Assembly (NCBI GenBank): GCA_036676195.1 | Contig: JAKFDK010000037.1 | Span: 1 to 64,000 of the forward strand | Reading direction: 5' to 3' | DNA from: JAKFDK01 sp036676195 | GTDB taxonomy: Bacteria; Bacillota; Sulfobacillia; Symbiobacteriales; ZC4RG38 | Length of the DNA: 64,000 nucleotides | Shown: positions 1 through 9,266 of the stretch, piece after piece | Layout of the letters: the number at the start of each line of letters is the position of its first letter | Position numbering within the stretch: position 1 is the first letter of the stretch | Translations under genes and position numbers: made by a program | Notes under the pieces: model-generated | What the model was told of the DNA's origin: nothing | What the model saw: the letters and a program-made list of their open reading frames with translations, nothing else | The model's database searches: none

Positions 1-193
1 GAAAACCGCCCAGCAACCCGGCCAACGCCCGGAGACCGGTTGCCCCCCAGCCCATAGCCTCGGGCCCGCCCACGCCCTGCCAGGCCACCACGGCCAGGAT
101 GGTGCCCCCAACCAGGAGGACCGCCAACCCCCACACCCAACCCGCGGCTACCGCCTGCAGGTCCATCCCGCGGACATCTTCTTCCGCCCGCAT
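1..193 (-). CDS. Small membrane protein, 3'-truncated by window edge (TIGR04086-like)
   Basis: The reading frame starts at an ATG (191-193) and runs off the left edge without a stop, so about 64 codons are visible. The product begins with a short acidic stretch (MRAEEDVRGMD). A hydrophobic segment follows at about residues 17-38, then a Gly/Trp-rich turn and the start of a second hydrophobic segment. This resembles the small four-helix Bacillota family TIGR04086, but only half the protein is seen. It is divergent from the membrane gene starting at 320. Confidence in a real gene is moderate; the family name is a guess from pattern. Confidence 0.45.
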   Translation of the reverse strand, partial: MRAEEDVRGMDLQAVAAGWVWGLAVLLVGGTILAVVAWQGVGGPEAMGWGATGLRALAGLLGGF

Positions 194-319
194 TGGCTTA
201 CCCCCAACGCCTGTTTGTGGCACTTTACGTACCAGCCCGGTTGTCCTATTACCGCAGAGCAAAAAGGTTTGACCTGCACCCGGGACGAACCGTGTAGGAA
301 ACAAGTGGGGGGTGGAACT

Positions 320-1165
320 GTGGCGCGCACCACCGCCGACCTCCAGGCCGATGTGCGCTGGCTCCTGGCGGAAGTGGAAGGCGGGTTGCTGGAAGCCGGC
401 GGACAGTTGGCTGCCGGCGAACTGCTGGCAACCCTGCGACAGATTGCCTGCCGGCTGGCCACCTATCGGCCGACAGCCGTTCCACCAGACCTGCTGGAAA
501 TCGAAATTGCCCTGGGCGAAACCCGGGCGCGCCTCGAGGTCGAGCGCCGCCAGTTACGGTGGCACACGACCCGTCCCGTTGCCCGTCTGCTCACTTACCA
601 GGTTCTGTGGTTGGCCGTCATAGTCCTGGCGGCTGTTCTGGGTTTCACCGTCGCCGTCCGCCTGCCCGAGACCCTACAGGTGCTCCTTGGCTGCCTCGGC
701 TGGGGGGCCATCGGGGCGATTTTCTGTTCCATCGGCGCCCTGGTCCGGCGTGGCGCCAACCGGACCCTTTCCCCCCAATACGAGAACTGGCACCTGATGA
801 AACCCCTGGTCGGGGCGTTTTCCGGCGGGGTCACCTACCTGATTATGGCCGGTGGCATCAACTTTTTTGAACCAGGCGACACGATTACCGGCACCGGCGC
901 CGACGGAGTGGTGGGCTTCTTTGGTGTTGTGGCACCCAAAGCCTACCTGGCCTACCTGTTGGCCGTGCTGATGGGCTACCAGGAACGCGCCTTCTTTGAC
1001 CGCATGGAACAGTTGATCAAAACGCTGCTGGGTTCTGCTGCCGCCACGCCCCCGCCGGTGGTCATCTGCTGCTGCCGCGACAAAGGGGTGGACTGCGGCG
1101 AGTTGGCCCCAGCCCCCGGCTGTGGTCGCGACGGCGCCTGTGGACCCGCTTCGGGCAACACATGA
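320..1165 (+). CDS. Integral membrane protein of unknown function
   Basis: A 281-residue protein of a family I do not recognise. The GTG at 320 is preferred over upstream starts because GGGGGGTGG lies 4-5 bases before it. The first 80 residues are hydrophilic and helical, rich in Leu, Ala and Glu, and probably cytoplasmic. Hydrophobic segments follow at about residues 93-115, 120-140, 160-178 and 195-215. The C-terminal tail is Cys-rich (CCC near residue 247, then four more Cys), which could bind metal or be lipid-modified; this is speculation. It is convergent with pssA, separated by an inverted repeat at 1169-1198. Confidence 0.6.
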   Translation: MARTTADLQADVRWLLAEVEGGLLEAGGQLAAGELLATLRQIACRLATYRPTAVPPDLLEIEIALGETRARLEVERRQLRWHTTRPVARLLTYQVLWLAVIVLAAVLGFTVAVRLPETLQVLLGCLGWGAIGAIFCSIGALVRRGANRTLSPQYENWHLMKPLVGAFSGGVTYLIMAGGINFFEPGDTITGTGADGVVGFFGVVAPKAYLAYLLAVLMGYQERAFFDRMEQLIKTLLGSAAATPPPVVICCCRDKGVDCGELAPAPGCGRDGACGPASGNT

Positions 1166-1168
1166 ACA

Positions 1169-1198
1169 GGGCCGCCCCCAAGATCGGTGAGGCGGCCC
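1169..1198. terminator. Inverted repeat between convergent genes
   Basis: GGGCCGCC (1169-1176) pairs with GGCGGCCC (1191-1198) across a 14-base loop, between the stop of the plus-strand membrane gene and the stop of pssA. No U-tract follows on either strand, so a terminator role is inferred from position. Confidence 0.35.
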
Positions 1199-1237
1199 AC
1201 TACAGCCCGGGGACGGCCTGGAGAGTCCGAAAACGAC

Positions 1238-2035
1238 CTACCGGCTGGCTTCCTTCACCCGCCGCCATTCCCCGAATTTCCGTACCAGGTACAAGTACGG
1301 CCCAAGGAAGGCGTAAGTGACCAGCGGCAGATACAGAATGCTGCGCGGCTCCCGCAGTAGAATGTACAGCACCAAGGCCAGCGGACCCAGCCATTCCACC
1401 GGGCGGAAGCGGGCGCCCCGGAACTTCTTGAAGTCCGGATACGGAATGGTGGACACCATCAGATAGGCCAGGAACAGGACGAAGGCCGGCATCAGGAGCG
1501 ATGTTTCCGCTACCGCCGTACCGGTATACACATATAGCAGTGCGGCCAGCAATGTGCCGGCAGCGGTAATGGGCAGACCTATGAAGAAGCCGGATGTCTT
1601 AATAATGTTAAAACGCGCCAGGCGGAGGGCGCCGCAAATTGGGAAGACGATGCAAACCGCCAGCCCATAGGGACCCATCCGCTGCAACACGGTGGCGTAA
1701 GCCAGGATGGCCGGTGCGGCCCCAAAGGACACCACATCGGCCAGGGAGTCCAGCTCCTTGCCGAATTCACCGTCAGCCTTGACCAGCCGGGCAACCCGGC
1801 CGTCCAGGCCATCGGCCAGGAGCGACGCGCCGGTGAGCAGGGCGGCCCACCTGTAGTTACCACCCATGGTCATAATGATCGAGTACACGCCGAAGGCCAG
1901 GTTCGCCAGTGTGAACAGGTGCGGGAGCATGGAGACACCCTTGTGGCCACGCTCCCGGAACCATTTACCGCCGCGAACGGCCCGGATGCGCCACTTACCC
2001 CGAGCAGCATCCCAGCGTGCTTTGGGCGAACTCAT
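1238..2035 (-). CDS. pssA: CDP-diacylglycerol--serine O-phosphatidyltransferase
   Basis: It makes phosphatidylserine from CDP-diacylglycerol and serine at the membrane, the first step to phosphatidylethanolamine. The CDP-alcohol phosphatidyltransferase signature (DG..AR, then G...D...D) is intact around residues 76-100, in DGRVAR, GKELDSLAD. Several hydrophobic segments follow. The ATG at 2035 overlaps the psd stop by 4 bases, which fits translational coupling. This start gives a basic 35-residue N-terminal extension compared with the usual start; the Met at about residue 36 (MLPHLFTLANLAFG) looks like the family's normal N-terminus and is an alternative start near 1930. Confidence 0.93.
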   Translation of the reverse strand: MSSPKARWDAARGKWRIRAVRGGKWFRERGHKGVSMLPHLFTLANLAFGVYSIIMTMGGNYRWAALLTGASLLADGLDGRVARLVKADGEFGKELDSLADVVSFGAAPAILAYATVLQRMGPYGLAVCIVFPICGALRLARFNIIKTSGFFIGLPITAAGTLLAALLYVYTGTAVAETSLLMPAFVLFLAYLMVSTIPYPDFKKFRGARFRPVEWLGPLALVLYILLREPRSILYLPLVTYAFLGPYLYLVRKFGEWRRVKEASR

Positions 2036-2667
2036 GTCCGCAGCCTCCCTATGACGGTAACGCCGCCAACCACCCGGTCCCCGGGCCGAACCGCAATCTC
2101 CGTCCCGGACGGTAAATAGACCTGGGTGCAGGAGCCGAATTTGATCAGCCCGAAGCGCTCTCCCCGGGCCAGTCCGTCCCCCACCACCGGCCAGGTGAGG
2201 ATGCGGCGGGCCACCAGCCCGGCGATCTGCACCACCAGCGCCTTGTATCCCGGACCCTCGATGCCCACGTAAGCCCGCTCGTTGATCTCTTCCAGCTTTT
2301 CCGCCCAGGCAGCGACGAACTGACCGGGCACATAATCGCGATACGCAACCCGGCCGGCCACCGGTGCCCGGTTCACGTGCACATCAAACACCGACAGGAA
2401 AATGCTGACTGCCACCGCCGGGCCGTGGAAAAACCGCGGCTCTTCCACCTCTTTCACCCACAGTACACGGCCGTCCGCCGGGGCTACCACATCGCACTCG
2501 CCCCCGGCAACCTCCCGCTGCGGGTCACGGAAAAACCAGACCGAAAGGGCCAGCAAAACCCCGGGAACCAGCGCCAGCCAGGGTGAAACCCATGCGGCCA
2601 GAATCGTCACGCTCAACAAACCAGCAATAATGGTCCAGCCTTCCCGGGCAATCAGGGGTCGCTTCAA
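2032..2667 (-). CDS. psd: Phosphatidylserine decarboxylase proenzyme (PSD-A type)
   Basis: It decarboxylates phosphatidylserine to phosphatidylethanolamine at the membrane, using a pyruvoyl group formed by self-cleavage. At about 211 residues it is the short PSD-A class. It has a hydrophobic N-terminus, the FFRDP motif, the VVAPADGRV motif and the C-terminal FGLIKFGS site, where cleavage between Gly and Ser creates the cofactor. A TTG start at 2667 is chosen because AAGAGGTG lies 6 bases upstream; a GTG at 2676 would overlap that ribosome site. It is the first gene of the psd-pssA pair. Confidence 0.93.
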   Translation of the reverse strand: MKRPLIAREGWTIIAGLLSVTILAAWVSPWLALVPGVLLALSVWFFRDPQREVAGGECDVVAPADGRVLWVKEVEEPRFFHGPAVAVSIFLSVFDVHVNRAPVAGRVAYRDYVPGQFVAAWAEKLEEINERAYVGIEGPGYKALVVQIAGLVARRILTWPVVGDGLARGERFGLIKFGSCTQVYLPSGTEIAVRPGDRVVGGVTVIGRLRT

Positions 2668-2773
2668 CGCCTGCACCTCTTATGGGTTAATGCCAGCAGC
2701 ATGTTGCAAGATAATGGTTGAACAAATTGCTACACGCTATTCGACGCCTGGCAAAATGGTTCCTGCCCTCGAC

Positions 2774-3535
2774 CTAAAACTGCCAGGCCTTCAGTTGCGG
2801 GAGCACGTCATCAGCCGTCAGCTCCAGCCGGAGCGGGGTAATGGAAATCTGGTGGTTTTGCACGGCCACCACGTCGCTGTCCGGGTCATTCGGCAACTCC
2901 GCCACCTCACCGGCCAGCCAGTAATAGGGCTGTCCCCGTGGCGTCACCCGCCTGGTCCACTCGTTGTCATACCGGCGCACGCCCATCCGGGTAATCGCCA
3001 CACCGGCCAGGTTTTCGGGGGAGACCGGCGGGATGTTCACGTTCAGCAGCACCCCGGCCGGCAATCCTTCCCGGACGACCCTTAGAGCCAGGTCACGCAC
3101 AAAGCGGGCGGCAAAGCCATAATCAAACGGGTCGAAGGTGGCCAGCGAAGCGGCAATGGCCGGAATGCCCAAAATCGTGCCCTCAATGGCGGCGGAAACA
3201 GTGCCACTGTAGAACACGTCTGTCCCCAGGTTCGAGCCGCGGTTGATCCCGGAAATCACCAGGTCAGGCCGCCGCGGCAGCAGCTCATCAATGGCCAGTT
3301 TGGCGCAGTCGGCCGGCGTACCGGTGACCGAATACATGGGTACCGTTGTACCTGGCATCTGCACCTGATGGGCGAACAGCGGCCGGTGCAGGGTCAGCGC
3401 ATGACCGGAGGCCGAGCGTTCACGGTCAGGGGCCACCAGGATGACCTCCATGCCCGGTTCCGCCTCCAGGACCTTGCGCAGAGCCTGGATGCCGTCAGCA
3501 TGCAGGCCGTCGTCGTTGGTCAGCAAAATCAGCAC
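2774..3535 (-). CDS. surE: 5'/3'-nucleotidase SurE
   Basis: A metal-dependent nucleoside monophosphatase of the cytoplasm, 253 residues, the usual length. The N-terminus LILLTNDDG carries the paired metal-binding Asp residues. SGINRGSNLGTDVFYSGTV near residues 95-115 is the family's second signature, with the conserved Asn and Ser. GTG start at 3535 with AAAGGGG about 9 bases upstream. It follows dinG by 15 bases on the same strand, so co-transcription is likely. Confidence 0.95.
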   Translation of the reverse strand: MLILLTNDDGLHADGIQALRKVLEAEPGMEVILVAPDRERSASGHALTLHRPLFAHQVQMPGTTVPMYSVTGTPADCAKLAIDELLPRRPDLVISGINRGSNLGTDVFYSGTVSAAIEGTILGIPAIAASLATFDPFDYGFAARFVRDLALRVVREGLPAGVLLNVNIPPVSPENLAGVAITRMGVRRYDNEWTRRVTPRGQPYYWLAGEVAELPNDPDSDVVAVQNHQISITPLRLELTADDVLPQLKAWQF

Positions 3536-3550
3536 GGATCTCGAACCCCT

Positions 3551-6418
3551 TTACCCAAGAAATTCCGCCGCCAGGCGCATGACCTGATCCCGCGGGGCCG
3601 CCACCACCCGAGGGCGGGGCAGAGACTGGAGAAAGCGCTGCCCGTACCGGGTCTGATCCGGGTTCACGCGGTTGTCAAAGATTACGACCACGCCGCGGTC
3701 TGTTCCGGTTCGAATCAGCCGGCCAAAACCCTGTTTAAAGCGGATGACCGCCTGCGGCAGACTGAGGTGAAAGAACGAACTGAGCCCCCGTCGCTCCAGG
3801 TCTTCAATACGAGCTTCCTGAACCGGATCGCCCGGCGGTGTAAAGGGCAGGCGGACCATCACCACACAGGACAGACCGCGGCCGGGAATGTCCACCCCTT
3901 CCCAGAAGGAGGCCGAACCGAACAGTACGGCCCGGTCGCCGGAGCGAAACTCCTCCACCAGGCGCCCGCGAGTCCCGTCCAGCCCCTGGGCGAGCAAAAG
4001 CAGTCCGGCATTTTCCAGGCCGGGCTTCAGTTCATTGTACACCTGCCGGAGTTGCCGGTGGGAGGTGAACAGCACCAGGGTCCGGCCACCCACCTGCACC
4101 AGAAAGTCGCGCAGGAACTCCTGAACGGCCCGGGTAAACTCCGCCTCCGACTGCCGGGGGTTAGGGACATCGTCGGGAATCAGGACCAGCGCCTGCTCCC
4201 GGTAGTGAAACGGAGAAGCCACCACGCCGGTCTGCAGGCGGTCCGGCTCCAGGTCGGCCAGACCAATCCGGTGCTTGATGTGATCAAACCGGCCCTGAAC
4301 CGAAAGCGTGGCCGAAGTCATGACCACCGACCGCAACTTATCGAACAGTTCCTCGCGCAGCAGCCGGCCCACATGAACCGGCGCTGCCCGCAGTGTCACA
4401 CGGGCCTCACGCCCACCGGCACCGGCCGACATTTCCGCCCAGTACACCATGCCTTCCTCATCCCCACACAGGACCAGGTCGATGTCCTGTGCGGCCTGGT
4501 ACAGTTCGCCGGCCAGCTTGGCCAGGTCAACCACCAGAGTGTCCCGGTCCTTCAGGCGGGGGCCGTCCGTTTCCTCAAGGACAGCCGCCAGTACAGCCAG
4601 ACCCTCGGCCAGTTGCTTCAGGGCCATCGTGGCTACCTGGCGGCCGGCTTCCACCTCCGTCCAGAGCGATCCCTGCCGGATGGCCGGCGTCAGCCGCAGG
4701 TTCCGGCCCGCCTCACCTTCGGAGCCGCCCAGCCCTTCAACCAGGCGGGTCAGGCCGGCGAACAGCCGGTCGGCGGCGGTACGGGCGTCGGCGACCCCAT
4801 CTATGAGTTTGCCCACCATGTCCTCATGGGCCAGGCCAACCGGCGGCCGAGCGGGCAGCCGGGTGCCCAGGCGGCGGGCCAACTGGGGCAGCAGGCCCGG
4901 GGAATGGTCGGTTCGAAAGCCGCGGAACAGACGCAGCAGGGTCCCCATCAGGTCCCGCTGGGCCACCTCCGTACCCAGGTGGTCGGTGGCCACCTTTTCC
5001 AGGTGGTGAGCCTCGTCGATGATCAGGTTATGGTATTTGGGCAACACACCGCCGCCGGCCTTCAGGTCAGACATGAGCAGCGCGTGATTGGCCACCACCA
5101 GTTGCGCCTGGCGGGCGCGGGCGCGGGCACGGAAGGCGAAGCAGTGCCGGTTAAACCACTGGCAGCGGGGGCCCAGGCAGGTTTCCGACTCAGACATGAT
5201 TTTGCGCCAGAATTCCTCGCTGCTGCCTGACACCTGCAGTTCAGCCCGGTCGCCGGTTGCCGTCTGGGCCAGCCAGGGCAGGGTGCGGATGTAAAAGAAA
5301 CGCTCGTCCACCGTGGTGCCAAAGTCCGCCCCCTGCACCTCTTCTTCCCACTTGCGCAGGCAGACATAATTGGAACGCCCCTTGACCAGGGCGATCTCTA
5401 TATCGTCCCAGCCCAGGGCGTCGAGCAGAAACGGAATATCCTTTTCCCACAACTGCTCCTGCAGGGTGATGGTATGGGTGCTGATCACCACCCGTTCCTG
5501 ATTCAGCCGCGCCCACAGCAAGGCCGGCACCAGGTAGGCCAGTGACTTGCCGGTGCCGGTGCCTGCTTCCATCAGCAGGTGCCGGGCGCCGTTGATGGCG
5601 GCGGTCACCTGTCTGGCCATTTGCAGTTGCTGCGGCCGGTCCTCGAAATGGGTAAAGGCGGCTGCCACCGGACCGCCGGGACCCAGAAGCGCCTCGACCT
5701 CTGCCCCGGGTACCGATTCCGGATGGGCTGTGGGCGACTCGTCTTCCTGGCCATGCAGGCCGGCGGAGGTGGGCACGATCCAGACCGGGGCCGGGCGGGG
5801 TCTGGTGCCGCTGCGTTCCTGCTGCGTCACAGCCGCCTCAAGAACCGGCCGAAGCGTCCAGTCGTAAGGCGCCAGCCGTAGGATCTGCAACAAAACGTCC
5901 AGTTCCAGCCCGGCCACCTGATCCAGGCAGCGGACGAATAGCTCGCCGCAGGCCCGGGCGTCGTCCTCGGCCCGGTGGGCGTTGCTGAGGACAATGCCCA
6001 GGCGCCGGCACAAATGGCCCAGCCGGTAATTGCGCTCCAGTGGATAGGCAAGGCGGGCCAGTTCGACGGAATCCAGGATCGGAGCGGACAACTCGCTGCC
6101 GGCGCGCCGGGCGGCCGCCCGCAGAAAACCGCCGTCGAAATCAGCATGGTGGGCAACCAGCGGTGCCCCACCGGCAAACGCCACCAGATCAGGCAGTATG
6201 ATTTCCGCCGCCGGGCGCCCTGCCACCATGGCCGGCGTAATCCCGGTCAACTGTACAAAGCGCAGCGGAATGGCACGTCCGGGGTCGCACAGCCACGAAC
6301 GGGCGGTTATGGCGCGCCCGCCGTCAAACAGGACGGCGGCCACCTCCATGATCCGGTCGCCATAAAAATCACCGCCGGTTGTCTCCAGGTCCACGGCCAC
6401 GAAACGGTCCAGGAGCAC
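3551..6418 (-). CDS. dinG: DinG-family ATP-dependent helicase with N-terminal DnaQ-like exonuclease
   Basis: A 955-residue fusion as in the Bacillus-type DinG. Residues 1-170 form a DEDD exonuclease domain (FVAVDLETTG; HHADFDGGF). The rest is a superfamily 2 XPD/DinG helicase: Walker A in EAGTGTGKS, a DEAH box in IIDEAHH, and helicase motif VI near FGRLIRTGTDRG. Four Cys residues (YVCLRKW, CLGPRC, RHCF) sit where the family binds a 4Fe-4S cluster. The GTG at 6418 is preferred because GGGAGGGA lies 9 bases upstream; the frame is open further up. In Bacillota relatives the exonuclease part is the better proven activity. Confidence 0.92.
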   Translation of the reverse strand: MLLDRFVAVDLETTGGDFYGDRIMEVAAVLFDGGRAITARSWLCDPGRAIPLRFVQLTGITPAMVAGRPAAEIILPDLVAFAGGAPLVAHHADFDGGFLRAAARRAGSELSAPILDSVELARLAYPLERNYRLGHLCRRLGIVLSNAHRAEDDARACGELFVRCLDQVAGLELDVLLQILRLAPYDWTLRPVLEAAVTQQERSGTRPRPAPVWIVPTSAGLHGQEDESPTAHPESVPGAEVEALLGPGGPVAAAFTHFEDRPQQLQMARQVTAAINGARHLLMEAGTGTGKSLAYLVPALLWARLNQERVVISTHTITLQEQLWEKDIPFLLDALGWDDIEIALVKGRSNYVCLRKWEEEVQGADFGTTVDERFFYIRTLPWLAQTATGDRAELQVSGSSEEFWRKIMSESETCLGPRCQWFNRHCFAFRARARARQAQLVVANHALLMSDLKAGGGVLPKYHNLIIDEAHHLEKVATDHLGTEVAQRDLMGTLLRLFRGFRTDHSPGLLPQLARRLGTRLPARPPVGLAHEDMVGKLIDGVADARTAADRLFAGLTRLVEGLGGSEGEAGRNLRLTPAIRQGSLWTEVEAGRQVATMALKQLAEGLAVLAAVLEETDGPRLKDRDTLVVDLAKLAGELYQAAQDIDLVLCGDEEGMVYWAEMSAGAGGREARVTLRAAPVHVGRLLREELFDKLRSVVMTSATLSVQGRFDHIKHRIGLADLEPDRLQTGVVASPFHYREQALVLIPDDVPNPRQSEAEFTRAVQEFLRDFLVQVGGRTLVLFTSHRQLRQVYNELKPGLENAGLLLLAQGLDGTRGRLVEEFRSGDRAVLFGSASFWEGVDIPGRGLSCVVMVRLPFTPPGDPVQEARIEDLERRGLSSFFHLSLPQAVIRFKQGFGRLIRTGTDRGVVVIFDNRVNPDQTRYGQRFLQSLPRPRVVAAPRDQVMRLAAEFLG

Positions 6419-6532
6419 GGCGGCTTGTCCCTCCCAGCAGGTGACGGAAGCGCTACCTGCACCGGTATAATCATCCTTATTGTGTTCGCCAGGGTGGCCC
6501 TGAACCCCTTTGCCCACCGCACCGGGATCGGC

Positions 6533-6931
6533 TCAGAGCCGTTCGTACACCCAGGCGGCCAGCACGTTGGCGCCGGCAAAGGTGCTGGCGATCAGGGCGG
6601 CCTCTGCTGTGACTGCGGGCAGGGCCAGATGGAAACGCCCCGTCAGATAGGCGGCAAAGGCCAGAGCCACCAGGGTTCCGCCAGGCATGCCCGCGGCCAG
6701 CACGCTCCAGCGGGTGCCATAGCGGGTGACCCGGGCCAGGACCAGGGCCACCGCACTCAGCAGCCACAGTCGCCCGGTCAGATCCCAGAAGCGCACGGTG
6801 GCGCCATAGCGCCACAGGTCGGCCCAGAATTCCGGGTAGCCCTGTCGCCAGCAGGCGCCCAGTATCAGTCCCGCCAACGCCGCCGCCCCGCCGCAGGTGG
6901 CGGCGCAGAGAAAACGTGCCCACAGGGGCAT
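6533..6931 (-). CDS. Small integral membrane protein, unknown function
   Basis: A 132-residue protein that is mostly hydrophobic, with about four membrane segments (near residues 6-28, 48-66, 72-92 and 100-125). The ATG at 6929-6931 follows GGGGGTGG by 4 bases, which decides the start. It lies upstream of dinG with a 114-base gap and is divergent from comB. No family was recognised. Confidence 0.6.
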   Translation of the reverse strand: MPLWARFLCAATCGGAAALAGLILGACWRQGYPEFWADLWRYGATVRFWDLTGRLWLLSAVALVLARVTRYGTRWSVLAAGMPGGTLVALAFAAYLTGRFHLALPAVTAEAALIASTFAGANVLAAWVYERL

Positions 6932-7090
6932 ATAACCACCCCCGGGTATCCTATGAGCGGCAGGCACCGGCCTAGACGCGCCGCCGCCAAAGTCGACCGT
7001 GGCAGGAATTCCGCCCGGGGGCAGGCGGCTGCGTCCCCTACCCTGTATACAATAGGGAAGGTCCAGCCTGTACGCAAGGGGTGGTTTTCC

Positions 7091-7810
7091 ATGAAGGTAA
7101 ACGTATATCCGGCGGTGCCGGCCCTGCCCGCTGAGCAACTGGCTGGTTTCACCCCCGTGGCGGTGGACACGCTGCGGGCCACCAGTACCATTGTCACTGC
7201 CATGCAGAGCGGAGCCAGGGCCGTGGTGCCGATGCTGGAGCCCGAAGAGGCCCTGGCGGCGGCCAGGGCCCTCACGGCAGGCACGTTTGTGCTGGGGGGC
7301 GAACGGGGCGGCGTGAAGATCCCCGGCTTTGACCTCGGCAATTCCCCGGCCGAGTACACCGCAGCCGCCGTGGCCGGCAAACTGGTGCTATTTACGACTA
7401 CCAATGGCACCCGGGTCATCCGGCGGGCGCAGCCACTGGGCCCAGTCTACATCCTGAGCTTTCTGAACGTGGGGGCGGTGGCGGCGGCCCTGTGGCGCGC
7501 CGGTGCCGACGTGGCCGTGGCCTGTGCCGGCACCGGCGACCAATTCAGCCTGGAAGACATCGCCTGTGCGGGCGCCCTGGTGGATGGGCTGGCCGCGCTG
7601 ACCGCTCAACCGGACATGAACGATCTGGCCTGGGCGGCCCGCGCCATCTACCAGGGGCACCAGGAGCACCTGACCGAACTCCTGCAGACCGCCCGGCACG
7701 GCCAGAAGCTGATGCGGCTTGGGCTGCAGGCCGATCTGGCCCTCTGCGCCCGCCAGGACATCATCCCCGTGGTGCCGGTCTGCCGTGACGGGCAGATTAC
7801 ACTGGCGTGA
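7091..7810 (+). CDS. comB: Probable 2-phosphosulfolactate phosphatase
   Basis: It belongs to the ComB family, which removes phosphate from 2-phospho-3-sulfolactate in the early coenzyme M pathway of methanogens. In bacteria the physiological substrate is often unknown. The 239 residues show VDTLRATSTIV near the N-terminus, GGERGGVKIPGFDLGNSP, and FTTTNGTR, the family's phosphate and Mg sites. The ATG at 7091 follows AAGGGGTGG. It is a single gene, divergent from the small membrane gene and convergent with the YlbF-family gene 15 bases away. No comA or comC is visible in the window, so its pathway context is open. Confidence 0.85.
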   Translation: MKVNVYPAVPALPAEQLAGFTPVAVDTLRATSTIVTAMQSGARAVVPMLEPEEALAAARALTAGTFVLGGERGGVKIPGFDLGNSPAEYTAAAVAGKLVLFTTTNGTRVIRRAQPLGPVYILSFLNVGAVAAALWRAGADVAVACAGTGDQFSLEDIACAGALVDGLAALTAQPDMNDLAWAARAIYQGHQEHLTELLQTARHGQKLMRLGLQADLALCARQDIIPVVPVCRDGQITLA

Positions 7811-7825
7811 ACGGGCCGGGGCCGG

Positions 7826-8173
7826 TCACGGCTGCTTGGGGGCGTCCACACCAACCGCCTCGCACAGGACCCGGTGCACATCACTCCAGAGTTGCCCGAA
7901 CTTCGTCTCGGCCTGGAAGTATTCACTGACCGCGGCATGGGCCTGAGCTTCCTTGCCCAGCGCCTCTACCGCCTTGAGCTGCTCCGGCGCCGGCTTTTTT
8001 CCCTGGGCCTGCAGGGCAGCCAGTTCAAAATGCTTCTGCCGCAGGTCCACAATCAGTTGTTCTGCCTTGCGGTCGGCCTTGACCCGCTTCTTCGCTGTCA
8101 CAAAGGCCTGATGTTCGGGGCTCTCCTTCAGGGCCTTGCCCAGGCCCTTGGCCAGGTCATGGATCATGCCCAC
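7826..8173 (-). CDS. YlbF/YmcA-family protein
   Basis: A 115-residue, mainly alpha-helical protein. The pattern SPEHQAFVTAKKRVKAD...AEQLIVDLRQKHFE...LQAQGK is typical of the YlbF/YmcA (DUF964) family. In Bacillus, YlbF, YmcA and YaaT form a complex that affects RNase Y, sporulation, competence and biofilm. The GTG start at 8173 follows AAGGAGGAGGGAG closely. It lies 16 bases downstream of the beta-propeller gene on the same strand, so the two are probably co-transcribed. Which paralog it represents is unclear. Confidence 0.8.
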   Translation of the reverse strand: MGMIHDLAKGLGKALKESPEHQAFVTAKKRVKADRKAEQLIVDLRQKHFELAALQAQGKKPAPEQLKAVEALGKEAQAHAAVSEYFQAETKFGQLWSDVHRVLCEAVGVDAPKQP

Positions 8174-8189
8174 TGCGACTCCCTCCTCC

Positions 8190-9194
8190 TTATCGGATTA
8201 CGACAATGGCGGAGGCAAGGTGCACCTTGCCGTCTTTTTCCCTGGCCAGTCGCAGGCGCGAGGCCAGAAGGGTCTGGCCGTCGGGCGCCCATTTCGGGTG
8301 GAAGTACAGGTATTGCCCGCCGTCGCGCTGCACCGGCGTCAACTGACCGGTCGCCAGTTCCAGGGTGTAAATGCCGCCGGGCTGGCGCGGATTGCGCAAG
8401 GCCACCCGTGTCCCGTCCGGGCTGAAATCGGGGAGTTGCCCGCCGGTGGTGGTCAGGCGCTCCGGTGTACCGCCGGCGGCGGTAATCCGGTACAGGTCCA
8501 GATCTGGCCGGGCGGCCCGCATGGTTTTCCGGCCCGCCCCGTAGATCAGGGACTGCCCGTCCGGACTCCAGGCCAGCCCACCTGGCAACAGATCTGCCTG
8601 CTCACCAAGGTCGACCAGCACTGACTGGCGACCGCTTTTCAGGTCGTGCACCACCAGTTTCCGGTCAGTCGAGTATGCCAGTGCGGTCCCCTGCGGATGC
8701 CAGGCCACGTAACCCAGCAACCCCTCTGCCCGCAGCACTTCCTGAAGCCCGGTTCCGTCCGGTTTCACCAGCATCAGGGCGGAGGCGTTGGCCCGGGAAT
8801 CGCTTGGGTCCAGGTAACGGATAAAGGCGATCCGGCTGCCGTCCGGCGCCCAGACCGGACTGACGTCCCAGGTGTCCGGCGTCTGGGTAATGGCCCGGGC
8901 CTCCTGGCCGCCGGCCATCATCACCCAGACCTGGCCGTCACGCATGAAAACGATGCGGCTGCCATCCTCCGACCAGTCCGGGAACCCATCCAGGGTACCC
9001 GTATCGGCCAGGGCCCGCACCTTCGGGCTGGAGCGGGTCCCGGCGGTAGCCGCCGGGCTGGACTCGGCCGGAGCACTGGCACCCCACCTGCCCGGGGCGG
9101 CGCCCCATGGCAGGGGTAAGCGGTCGAAAAACCACGCCCCCACCGCCGTCAGTCCGGCCAGCAGCAGGGCTGCGTGGATGCGGGCTGCAAACAT
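8190..9194 (-). CDS. TolB-like beta-propeller protein, membrane-anchored or secreted
   Basis: A 334-residue protein. An N-terminal hydrophobic segment (residues 6-23) with a short basic start looks like a signal anchor. A Pro/Ala/Ser-rich linker follows, then at least five WD40-like PD40 repeats from about residue 60 on, recognised by recurring FPDWSEDGSRIVF, PVWAPDGSRIAF, AWSPDGQSLIY and PDFSPDGTRVAL elements. Such propellers bind partner proteins or ligands outside the membrane; no catalytic residues were seen. The ATG is preceded by CGGAGGGGGG. It is not in a tol-pal context. Confidence 0.8.
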   Translation of the reverse strand: MFAARIHAALLLAGLTAVGAWFFDRLPLPWGAAPGRWGASAPAESSPAATAGTRSSPKVRALADTGTLDGFPDWSEDGSRIVFMRDGQVWVMMAGGQEARAITQTPDTWDVSPVWAPDGSRIAFIRYLDPSDSRANASALMLVKPDGTGLQEVLRAEGLLGYVAWHPQGTALAYSTDRKLVVHDLKSGRQSVLVDLGEQADLLPGGLAWSPDGQSLIYGAGRKTMRAARPDLDLYRITAAGGTPERLTTTGGQLPDFSPDGTRVALRNPRQPGGIYTLELATGQLTPVQRDGGQYLYFHPKWAPDGQTLLASRLRLAREKDGKVHLASAIVVIR

Positions 9195-9266
9195 ACAGAA
9201 GCCCCCCTCCGCCCTGGGTCTTACCCAAGAACTATGCGGAGGGGGACCTGATTATCGGTGAAACTG

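Noticed and set aside
3368..5230. Long plus-strand open frame opposite dinG
   Set aside because: Antisense to well-conserved surE and dinG; product is Gln/Arg/His-rich as expected for a GC-rich shadow frame.
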